Shown in pieces: positions 36,201 through 48,200 of a DNA stretch of 64,000 nucleotides. The position numbers and the translations under genes were made by a program. Under the pieces are notes generated by a model. That model ran no database searches. It was not told the origin of the DNA and saw only the letters and a list, made by a program, of their open reading frames with translations. Position 1 is the first letter of the stretch, and each line of letters starts with the position of its first letter. Source of the DNA: Zantedeschia hybrid cultivar (lineage: Eukaryota; Streptophyta; Magnoliopsida; Alismatales; Araceae); assembly GCA_030544215.1 (NCBI GenBank), contig JARZZO010000003.1, positions 49,520,045 to 49,584,044 of the forward strand, read 5' to 3'.

Positions 36201-39200
36201 TACCTTAAATCGGATTATTTAGACTTAGAGTCTATTTTTTATGAGATTTTTATTTAGTTGTATCATATTGAGGGCATTTTGGTCATAAAATAGATTTCTG
36301 GTATTTTTAAGGATTTTCTATGATTTTTACAGATTTTTATTATGGGTGAGGGTATTTTTGTAATTTTATTAAGTTCTAGGAGTATTTTGGTCACTTCAGG
36401 AATTTTATATGTTTTCAGATTTGGTTCTCTGTTTTTTTACTGGTTTTTACTGAATTTTACTGATTTTTTATTAATTTTTCTGATTTTTATTAATTAATTA
36501 GAAATATGAAGGATATTTAAGTCATATTTTTGGGTTTATGTAATTTCCGAATTTAGTTTTCTGATTTTTACTGAGTATTACTGATTTTTACAGAATTTTT
36601 CTGATTTTTATATTTGTTTTAAATAATTTTCGCAGATTTTATTAATTAATTAAGCATGGGGGGTATTTAAATTGTTTTTTAACTTAAGTATATTATCTTA
36701 TGTCTCAATGTTTCCTTATGGAATTTTGATTATGAGTTTAAGATTAGTTATGTATGGGATGAGGCCAATGATATTTTAGAATATTTAATTATATGTTTTA
36801 TGTATTTTAATTAGTTATAAAACTAATTATTTTGCATGTGAAAATATAATAACATAGTGTTACTTAAATAGTAGATTCATGAACACACATGTACACACAT
36901 ATGCTCAAAGAACAAATAGTGGCATTTCATTCATTATTTCGGCATAATCCCGTCTTATAGAACGGTGATTTTACAACATAAATTTAGCAGAACTTCCCCT
37001 TAGGAATAAACCTTAGGAAGATAGCCCTCCAAGAAAATATCTCCTCTAAATCGTAGCAAACCCGGGCAAGAGCACCGGATTTGGTCTTCAAATTGGCAGA
37101 GTTTCCCCTAGGAAATTTTGGGCCAAATGGGCATGCCTTCTTCTTACCCCTTGGGGGGTATTTATAGGCTTGAAAGCCTTAACCGGTGGGGGTACCCACC
37201 GTGGAACTTTGAGGTGGGGGGTGCCACCGTTTGGCTTCTCTTTCCTCCCTTTTCTCTTTTTTCTTTATTTAATAAGGGTGAGAGGAGAGAGATTAGAGAG
37301 AATAAAGAGGGGGAGGGGGCCCGGTTGGCACCCCCACCGGTTCCCAACCAGTGGGGGGGTGCCACCGGTTGGTTCCCCCCCACCGGTTTGGGAACCGGTG
37401 GGGGGGGGGGCTCCCCCCAAACCGGTGGGGGGGGGGGCTCCCCCCTTTCCCCTTTTTCTTTAAAAAGGGTTCCAATAGTGGGCTAGATCGGAACGTGCGT
37501 TTCCTCTGTGCCCTTTGTGGTGCTCATCAATGAAGAGCCTACCCCCTTTTTCCATAGTGGCAGGGGTCTTTGTTAAGGGGATCCTCTCTGTCTCTCTCTC
37601 TCCTCTCCTTTTTATGTTGGTTGCCCACATCCTAAGCATAATGTGGGAGAGGGTAGTGTCGATAGGATTGATCACTAGATTCAGGGTTTCCTAGGAGGAA
37701 GTTGTGTTACTCACCTTTAGTGTGCTGATTCTCTCTGATGATGAGGAGAATTCTCTACCAGGTTTATTCCAGAATGGTTGGATGAGGTTCTAGGTCTTAG
37801 AGTGAATTTCCACAAAAGCCATATTTTTGGGATCAAAATACATTTACCATCAATGCGTAGGGCAGCTCTCATTTTGGGGTGTCAGATTGGAGACTTCCCA
37901 GTTACTTACTTGGGCTTGCCATTATCTCTGGGCCCTCTCAGATGCAGGGATTGGCAGCAGTTGATTCAGAAGTTTGAGGCTAGATTGGCAGCTTGGAAGG
38001 GCAGGCTTTTATCATATGGTGGGCGATTGGTTCTTTGCAACTCTATTCTGGACAGTCCTCCGACACATTTCTTCTCCATTTTTAGGGTTCCAAAATGGGT
38101 GATTAAGAAGCTTGATTCTATTCGAACTTGCTTCTTCTGGAAGGCTGGACAGGGCAAGAAGGGACACCGTGACATTTGCTGGGCCAGGGGTGTGCAGGAG
38201 AAAGGATAATGGAGGTTTGGGCATCAGGAGTCTAGATGAAACTAACCTTGGGTGTACAGGAGCAAGGATAATGAAGGTTTGGGCATCAGGAGTCTAGATG
38301 AAACTAACCTTGCACTTGTGAAATGGTTATGGAACCTGGGTGCTGGGGAATCTGGCCTGTGGGTGGACATCATCCATCTGTTATACTATCCGACAACCAG
38401 TCGTTGGGTTGTATAGCCAACTGCAACCTACAAAGTGCCCCAGCTCTGGAAAGGAATTCTCAGCAGCTTTGATATCCTGCAAGCAGGTGTTTAGATTTTG
38501 CTTGATAATGGTATAACTTGCCTCTTCTGGGAGGACAGTTGGTCTGGTGGCCCTCCTTTATGTGATGTCTTCCCCAGGCTCTTCTCTATTGCTGCGGATC
38601 CACTAGCACCAGTCTCGGACTTTTTTTCATCCTACCCAACAAGGGGGAGCTTGGGCTCCAACATGTAGGAGAAACCTCACGGAGATTGAAGTGGAGGATT
38701 TCAGCAGTCTTCTGTCTTTGTTGCAGGACTTCTCACCCTCTCCCTTGGCCCAAGACTCTTGGGCTTGGAGGTGGGAGGCTAAGGGGTTCTTCACTGTTCG
38801 TTTGGCCTACCACCTTATCGCCGATGGAGGCACTAGATACTCTTTCCCTAGAATGGTGTGGGTGCCAATGTCACCTCTCAAAGTTAAGATCCTTGTCTGG
38901 AGAATTTGCTACGGTAGATTGCCTACTCGGATGAGATTGGCTTACTTCACAGAGGTTCCCAGTATTTTCCGTCCTCTTTGTGGCATTTTTGATGATACAG
39001 CTGACCATTTGTTTTATGTCTGTTCCTTCTCAGAGGTGTGGCAGCTGCTTTTTGATAAGTTGGGGAGGCAGAGGCCTCACCTGGTTGGAGTGCTTGAGCT
39101 ATGTCACTTCTGGGAGAAGCAGCCATTTCCCCCCGAGGATCAGAAAGTCTGGTGGCTTGTGTTGCATGCTACTATTTGGGCGATTTGGGGGGGGAGCGCA

Positions 39201-42200
39201 ACAACAAAATCTTCAAGAAGGAGTCCTCTGTTGTGGATAGGGTAGCTCTCTTCATTTGCTTCATTGTGGGGGAAGGGCTTCCTCTTTTCGTAAAGCTGTA
39301 GAGCACAATTTCTCCCTTTTTGTTTTGTTGTGAGTAGGAAGATTTCTTTTGTACATGGGGTGGGTTGCACCTTCTTGTTGCTATCTTTTGTGTGTTGGGG
39401 GCCTTTGTGAGTGCCCAGTGCCTTTACTTGTATATTCCTACTTTTTATTTATATAGTTTTGGTACTATCCACTTTCAGAAAAAGCGGGAAGAATCCTAAA
39501 ATATTATGTTACGTTTTGAAGGAGGAAATAAGATTTCAAATGACAACTCGACATCTTATTATAAGGTATAGATGTCTGACCACTATGGAGATGTCTAGTG
39601 CGAAGAGGTTAGTGTTGAGGGTGGACTTGGAGAGTGGAGCGGGGTGAAGAATCAGGTGGGGAGTTTCTTCCAAGGACATTGCTTCCGATGCCTGGAGAAG
39701 GTTCATCGGCTAGAAGTTTGCCACAATGCAATGCTATGCTGGAAGTGTCGGGGTGTGGGGCATTGGAATTTTCGTGCAAGATGAAACTGGTTCTTGGATT
39801 AAGAACAGGGGAGGTGAAGTCGAGGGGGCCATGTGTGGAGGTTCCTTGGTTTTATGCTTATGGTTGTAACCGAATCTCTGCAAAAGAAGTTTGTTGGGGA
39901 AGACTTTGGAGATCATTCACCCTAATGATCTTACAGACGCTTTGCTGAAGAGATGAACAGAGGTGGAGAAGTGGCATACTTGCAGAATCAATGAGTAGAA
40001 GGTTCTTTTGTGTTGTCCTTTTGAAGGTTTATATAAGAAGTTATTATCTTTGGCGAAGTTCGAGTGTCTGGGGAACATTATCTTCTGGAGGCAGTGGTCA
40101 TTCGTGGAAGGCACTCAGAAGGTTCACAGGTTATTTCAGTGTTGGTGTAGATTGAGTTGGATTCCTTGGCATCTTAGGATATAGAGGGCTTCAAGGCGGT
40201 GACTTTGTCCTTTGGATGGATCAAAATGGTGGACAGGTCGACGGTGACTTGGGATTCTTTGCTCAGGTTTGCTTGAAATGGAATGAGGTTTCAATATTCC
40301 AATAGGGGTGAAGTGTCGTTGGGGGGAAGATGGTTCTGGATCAGCGTGGAGGTGGAGTCGTTTTCGGTCTTAAAGTAGGTCAATGTGACCTGGATGAACA
40401 AGGAGGTTGTCATGGCATACAAGGGAATATTGGCGGCTAGGGCTTCCTATAATGCTGATGGACGGATAAAGACGAACAAGTTGGCTAGGCCTAACCTGAT
40501 TGAGTCAGGTCCAGAGACATCAGTTGAAGAACCTGATCTATAAGGTGGAGGATGGGTTAGCTGGTGACGGGTGACACCTGGGTCAACCGGGTAGGGGGGA
40601 GGTGCTTCTAACCTTTTTAGTAAGTATGAAGGTTCTATGGAGCCGTTCAGGGAACCGTCGGCGATGGATGCTCGAGCTGTGTCTGCTGCGATGGGGATTT
40701 CTATGGAAAGTCTGGATGACTCCTGTGTCCAGAGGATCCTAGGCCGGGTGAGTTGTTGCTCCGAGGCTGGTTCTCCTGATGGCCCTCTGTATCTTTCAGC
40801 CTCTAAAGGGGCCCATAAGGATGCATTTGAGGGTTTGAGGGGAAGACTGGTCAGAGGGCTTTGATTTTGTAGCTGGGTCTTTTGAGTGGGGGAGGGAGAG
40901 GTCTGTGTGGCGGTGGTCTTGGGGTGAATGTTTTTGTGCTCTGGATCATCACGGGTGTTTTGGACCAAGGTTTATGGGAAGGTCTATTCAGGCGGGTTAT
41001 TTTTGTGAATTCTGGCTGGGCAATAGGGATCTTTTCTTTTGGGATGTTTTATTCAAGGAGCTTTTCACTTGTACTCCTTTTTTATTTTTATAAAAATGTG
41101 GTACCAGCCACCTTAAAAAAATGAAGGTTCTACAGAAAAGAAGGGGGGGTTAATAGGGAGAATCTGGTAAAAAAGGCAGACATGGCTTGGAGGCAGGCAA
41201 AATAGCAACTTCAGCTTCTCAAGTGGTGGAAGGGGTGAGGGAGATCAGCAAGTACAAAAGGGGGCAGAATAGGAGTCTTCTTATCTATTGGCGAGGGTGG
41301 AAGAAGGAAGGGGAGTCTGTGGGTTTTTGGGTGCTCTCTGAACCTGCAGGAGAGGGGTGGGGGGTGGGGGAAGCAAACTAGAGGAGGAGATCCTAGTGGA
41401 GAAGGGAGTGGTAGGATTCATGGGAGGGTGGCACCTCTAATAGGCAACAACAGTTTGACGAGGATATCTCTGTCCTCATCGTCATCTATACCAGGTATAT
41501 TTCGTCCCCGCAATTAGTGCCATTTTCCTCCATCACCTTCTTCAAAGGAGTATCGATATTGGTAATGGAAGGATTGTGCTCAAGATGGAAGGAAGGGGGA
41601 TCTGGGAAAGGATGGGGAGACGATTGAAAGAGGAAAGGTTCAAGGTTCTTTTATATGGAGGTCGCAGTGAAGGCTGCACGGTTGGGAGTGGGAATAGAAG
41701 GAAGGGTAGGCCACTTCCGTAAAATCTGTGATGATAGTACATTGGCAGTTCAGAAAAAAAGGAAGGGGTAAAACATGAGCTTTGGAGCTTAGTTGGGTCA
41801 GGAGATTCACCATTAGATCTTTCTTAGGGATCTTAGAGTAACCATCTGTCAGTAAAGTGAATTTGTCAACATGGAATATTGTGTTGCATGAACAGGCAAT
41901 TAGCAGGCTACTCGGAGTTTGGTGAGAAGACATTTCATCGGAGTTCTGTGCTTGCAGGAAACTAAATTTGAGATGATGGTAGGAGATCTTGTTAAGAAAG
42001 TTAACAGGTTTCAACGAGGTTGATTTTGCGTTGCGTTGAGCCATAGGATCTTCAGGAGGTATTATGGTGGCCTGGAATGTGAGCGGGTGGACAACTTCTG
42101 AATATTGTTAAGTGCTCAGTCATTGTTAAATGACAGAGTAAAACAGGAGGTCCCTGGTGGATGATGCAACAGTTTATGGTCCATATATTGCAAATGAGCG

Positions 42201-45200
42201 ACAGGTTCTTTGGAGTTGGGCTGACTGTCAGTTAAGGTTTTCACTTCCATGGTGTGTTTTGGGGGACTTTAATGTAGTGAGACAGCCCAAGGATAGGCTC
42301 TAGGGGAATAGATTAACTACTGGGATGCAGCATTTTAATTCCTGGGTGGATGAATGTGGCCTGATTGAGATAGATAATCCAAATACTAGTTTCACTTGGC
42401 GTAATGGAAAGACTATTCCTATGATGTCAAAGCTTGACTGGATTTTTGTTGACGGTACTTGGCAGGAATTATTTCCTTTGGTTACAGTAGTTGCCCAACC
42501 AAGAGTTATTTCTGATTATAGTGCTTTGATACGGAAATGCTAGTGGGAATTCAAAGGTGTATACTGTTCAGATTTGAGAAGATTTGGCTCCAAGATGAGC
42601 TGTTTAAAGAGTTAGTGAAAAGTATCTAGGAAAGAATGCGAGTACCAGGCTGATAAGTTTAAACTTTGGCACTCAAGCTTAGACATTCAACAAAGAAAAT
42701 TAAAAAGTGGGCTCTTACATGGAAAGAGGCAGAAGAATTAAAGAAATCCAAGATAAATTGAAGCATTTAGTGATCTCTAACAGCAGAGTTAGAAAGGGAA
42801 GCTGAGAAGTATGGTGAAGCTGCAACATTTGCATATGACTGTCAGGAAGATGTGGCAGAAAATCAAACCAATCTTAGATTGGAACTGACAGGTTGTTTTG
42901 GCAACTTAATGAAATTTCTGTGAGAATGCAAAGACTTTCTAAGGAGCTGACAAGGGGCGAGACACCTGTGCTGCAGACTATCAGGTGCTTGAATTAGCGA
43001 GAATCATTGATTATTCAGGCTTCTCTTATCCAGGCAGAAGCTAAAGAGCTCTGGGGCCATAGACCCAAATAAAAGGTTGTGCAAAACAAACATAATGTTA
43101 CATAATGATGTAACATAATGTGTGACTGTCCTTCTCAAGCATCTTGTTGTGTTAGGAATCTTTGTGCTGGTCACTCCATGTACCTACTTTTGCTGTCTAG
43201 TATGATGTTATCTGCTTGGTATGCTATGTTATTGTAAGATTGTTTGCATTGGCTTCATAGATACACTGCAATTTTCTTATAAATTAACCGCGGGACCCAT
43301 TTCTGGGTTTCACCGAGGCTAGCCCCTCTTGCCTTAGCCTATGCCCAGGTTTTCACATAATGGGGTTCCTGATTTGCCTGAAGCGCCCTTTCAAGTTTTC
43401 ACCTTAGCTAGGTCTTTGACCTTTTTACCCTAAGCCGTTCACTATTTCGGGTTTATCTAACCCATTGCATTTTATGGTTTTTGAAGAATCTGACTAGCAA
43501 GTTTTTAATAATCCTCTTTTTGTTGAAACTAGTGTCTCAATCATGGTTTGTCATATTGTACCGGATCGGGCCGACTCGTACGAGTTGACTCGTATCTAGA
43601 TGAATTCGAGTCGCCGAGTCGCATCCGGCTCGAGTCGACTTGATGCGACTTGGTCCGACTCGTGCCGACTCGATGGGACTCGTATGTGACTCGTGACGAC
43701 TCGTGCGCTACGTTGCTATCCGGCACGAGTCGCTGTGATCCGGCTCAAGCCTACTCAATATGGCTTAATGTGACTTGTATCTTATTAGGTAGACTTTTTT
43801 TTTAATTTGATAAGTAATTAGACTTTTTTTTTCATAATTGCACTTTTTTCTCTAAATTTGACTTAAAGTCATTGCCATTAATAAACCACTGGAGTTAAAA
43901 GTTTATTTATATAATAATTATGCATAAAATTAGAGAATTTGAATAAATAAAAAATAATCATGGATCGGCCTGACTCATGCGAGTCGGACCGAGTCGGATC
44001 GGTATCGTATAGTATCTAGGAAGATACAATCCATACGGAGCAGCGAGACGGCGAACCTTGGTCTCCATTTAATGTTCCATACCTCCAACCTCATGCTAGT
44101 GCATCTGGTGATAGGGCATTAATATGTCTAGCTAGGGCTGTCAATTGGTTGGGTATGGGTCCAGTCTATGCCGGAGCCGACAAAGACCCGATATATTATA
44201 CCCGAGCTATGCTGTACGTGTTTTCTTTTTTTTTTTTGGGGGGGGGGGGGTTGGTTCTATTTTCGGTTCTGGAACACACACGATAACAAACCGATGTAAT
44301 TCATCCTTCTGTTCTGGTAGAAACGTGCAAGAAAGGTGAAACCAAATTCCATCCTGTATGTGCATCAGATTCCAAAACTTTATTAGGCAAAATCTACCCA
44401 CGAAGAGACCAAGAAAGTAGGACAATCCAAACCAGAAAAAGATACAGAGACACAGGAAATGGAAGTATAATAAAAAAATAAAAATAAGGAGGTTGCAGCT
44501 TCCCCTCCGGCTGTCTTATTGCCCATACAAGGTACAAACTGTCGAGGTAGGTGTGTCCCTGTTCCCAGCTGGTCGGGGCTCCTTGCTCGAGCTGGACAAT
44601 GATGCATTCCCCGACCCCCGACGGCTTGCACCTCTGCCACGGGCTGCGGCGATGACAGCGACTCTGGCAAGCTGTTGAAATCGGCAGGTCCAGCGTGGGG
44701 TGGCATCGTCCATGGCGAGATCCCACCCAAACTCGCGGAGGACGGTGTCCTCTCGACAGTGCAGAAGTAGCTGGACGAGAAGAAGGTGCCCCCATTGTCG
44801 CCGCCGCCGCATGCCAAGGCCCAGGTGTTGTTCTGGGGTGGGTCGAGTGCACTTGATCTGGAGTCCCAGTCATCCATCTCCAAGGAGGAGGCTAAAGATT
44901 CTTCCGTAGTTGGAAAATCCAGGTGTGAACCAGCAGCGACAGCTTCTGAATTGGCCAATCTACCAGAAAAAGAAGAATAGTGGAGCGGTTTACTGCTGTC
45001 TAACTCTGAATTAGAGTCACTTTTCTTATTTTTATTGCTGTTTTAATATTATACATATTAGATAACTTATGAACAGTTATTCTTTGTTTGTTATTCCCTG
45101 TGGTTAGACAAATCAATTGTTTATTTTTTATATTGATTGCTGCCTTTTTATATAATGGTAGGAGATAGCAGTAACATAATTGTTGCCATGATTAATTTTA

Positions 45201-48200
45201 TTTTATATAGTCATGCTTATTTTTCTCGTTGTAATTTACTTTATTGCATTTTTATATTGAAAAATCTACAATTGATAGATGTATCATATATTTTTATTGT
45301 TAATTTTTATATGTGTCTAGCTCATTTTTAATTTTCAAGGAGGGCACCTAAGATGCCGCCTAGTGCCGCTTAAGTTGTCGCCTTAGTGCTTAGGCACTTA
45401 GACGCCCCGAGAATGCCTTGGGCTGCCTTGGTGTGTTGACAACTTTGATGTAAATGTTTTGGAGCAGTGCACACTGCACAGCACTGGACTCTGACCTTGC
45501 CGCGGCCAGTGCCCTCTAGCAGCCTCCTAAGCATGTGATATAGAAGAAATGGGAGTGAACGATGGCAAGAGTGATGGAGAGGGTGATAGTGAGGGCTTGC
45601 AGCATTTGCTCAAGAACAACAGAGATAAGTGGGAAGGAGATAGCAAGAAGAGGAGGAGAGTGAGAGATGACAAGAGTGATGGAGAGAGCGACAGTGAAGG
45701 CTAGCAGCATTTGCTCAAGAAAAATAGGGATAAGTGAGAAGGAGATAGCAAAGAGAGGAGGCTCCTCGACAAGAGCAGCTGGACTAGAGTCACCTACAGA
45801 AGGCATATACCCAAGCATTGAACTTCAGCAGGTTTGAAGGTGAAGCATCAAGAGAAACTTATGCCTTCAATGTTTAGGCAAGGAACATTGAGCTGCAACT
45901 TGCCATAATGCATTTATACTTAATAGGTTCAAGATGTGAGTCTGCAGGTCATAGAAGCTCCATATGCAGCTTTTAAAGATCAGAAACCGGTGGAAAGGCT
46001 GGTAGTAGTCTTCCATTAGGACATGTGTGTAGTCTCCAGGAGGAAGTGTGTCCAAAGGGCATGATATTTGTAGAAGTACTGTGTTTCCATTATTTTGTTC
46101 AAAACCTACAGGATACGAAGTTGCATTGTAGGATTGGTACAAGGTGGTACCTCGGATAGGGAGGAAATTTTAAAAGCTCTGAAGTGTCAATAGCCAGCAC
46201 AGAAGCACTGGTACCTCGGATAGGGAGGAAATTTTAGAAGCTCTGAAGTGTCAATAGCCAGCATAGAAGCGCTGGAAGATTACTAGTGTTCTTGTCTTCC
46301 TGTCTAATCAGACATCAAATATCAAGCTTTGATTAATGCTTCCATTCACTTCAATAGTACTTCTGTCAGACATCTAGAACTGGAAGACTGGATGGGATTA
46401 GGATTGCTGCTCAATGTCTCCTTGTTTGGAGCCTTCTTGTTGGAATTATACTTCGTGTGTGTAGTGTAAGGGTCTTTAGAAGTAGCATGAACCCAGCTGA
46501 AGTTTAGAGGAGGTTGACAGGGCTGAAGTTTTAGAGGAGCTTGACAGAGGTACAAAGCTATGGAATACTTATCATATTGTAGGCTGCTAGGAGTAGATTG
46601 AAGGTCAGACATTCCCATTGTTCCTGCTCCGCGTGTTTTTTTTTTTAAACTTTTTGGTTCTAAGTGAAAGTTGAATTCTCCTCAGGTGACCGTCAGGGAA
46701 AGAGGGACTGGATTTGCAATGAGTAGGGGTGGTCACAAGGTGAGCCGAGCTGAGCTTTGCCTAGCTCGAGCTCGGCTTGATAAATTTTTTTTGAGCTCAA
46801 GCCAATCTCGATCGTTGTTCAAGCCTGGATCCAGGCTTGAGGTCAGGCTCGCATTGAAGAAATGGAGCCTCGAGCCCAGCTTGTTGGATTAAATACCCTT
46901 TTATTTTTTTCCCAAATTCCAGTTAAAAGCCCACTTCTTTTAGGCCCAAACTGCTGTTAACAGCCCACTTATTTTCGACCCACACCGCTGAAGAGTTGAG
47001 GTGGACTGGGGGGTTGCTTAGGGATTTTAAAAGAAACTGGAGGGGAGAGAAAACACCACTTCTGACGTGGGACTAAAATTTCCCAGCTGCAGCACCCAGC
47101 AGCGTGCACAGGCAGTGCTACAGCTCGTACTTTACTCTCACATTGGAAGCAAGAAAAATTCTTGCCTCCCTATAGGTTCTCAGCATCTACATTTCTCCAC
47201 ACGCGCCCAGGTGGCTCAGGGAGTGCAGATCAGTGAGTTGGAAAGGTTTATATTTGGCTTGATTTAAGTAAATATAAATATATTTAAATGTTTTAACATG
47301 AGCCAGTTCACGAGCTAATGGAGCAGAGCTGGGTAGAACTCGAATTTGGCTTGTTTGGTTAAACGAGCCATGTCTCGAGCTCGGCTCATTTAACTCAGTG
47401 AGTCAAGCCGAGTCGAGCTCAACTCAAGCCAAGCCCGAATAGCTTGTGAGCAGGCTCATCGCCAGCCCAAGCAATGAGGTGGTCCAGGCTCACAAGGAAT
47501 ACAAGGAGAATTGAGAAAAGAAGGGGACTGGCAATAGGAAGAAGATGATTGAGTTGACTCATTCAACAGGTTTCAAACTCAGCTGACTTGGGGATATACT
47601 TGCCAATGCATCCTTTGATAAAATGATAGAGATGACTAATAAAGTTCCAGAGAATGATGATACTACCCTTATTGTATTTTCCAGTGCAATTATGGAAGAT
47701 AAGGAAGTTACGGATAAAATTTTCAACTTTGCTGACCTTGCCTGGAAGGATGCAATATCTCTTCCTGCCTCTCAAATAATAGTAGGGCTTCAAAAAGAAG
47801 TCACCTGAAAGAAGCAGTGAGCTACTCTGAGGGTTTATCAACTAGCATTTTAGTGGACCATGCCAGAGTCCTAGCCACAACCACAGGTACTGAAGGAGCG
47901 GATGCTAGTCAATCAATGCCAACCAACAGAGTAGGCGTGATGGGGAATGGGGAAGCAGCACATAATCCCACCAGAGAAGGTGAAATCAAAGGGCGTCTGC
48001 TAGCGATGTTGATGTACGCAAAATGGGTAAGGGGAATGATGATGAGATGCCTCAGCTATCCTAGTCTTCTTCCATGTGTCAGTTTTCAGGAAATTTATTT
48101 TCAACATTACCTTTGTCTCCTCCAATGTCTCCTCCAAATGGCCAAACAGCAAAGGCAAGCAGTCCCACTAATGGTTCCACCAAGGAATCCTGGAATCCAG

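Larger units (their letters stand above)
24810..37474 (-). mobile_element. 12.7 kb gag-only LTR retrotransposon
   Basis: Two near-identical direct repeats, 24,810-26,860 and 35,377-37,474, bound 8.5 kb of internal DNA. On the minus strand each LTR starts TGGAACCC and ends GATCTCCA. Gag reading frames lie at 31,947-34,641 on the minus strand, so the right copy is the 5' LTR. No protease, RT, RNase H or integrase is present; after gag comes 0.7 kb of spacer, 2.8 kb of tandem repeats, about 1.5 kb of unassigned DNA and the 3' LTR. Gag has the CHHC knuckle of Tat-lineage elements. This is the layout of a nonautonomous gag-carrying element dependent on pol from elsewhere. No matching target duplication is found at the outer edges. 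Confidence 0.85.
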
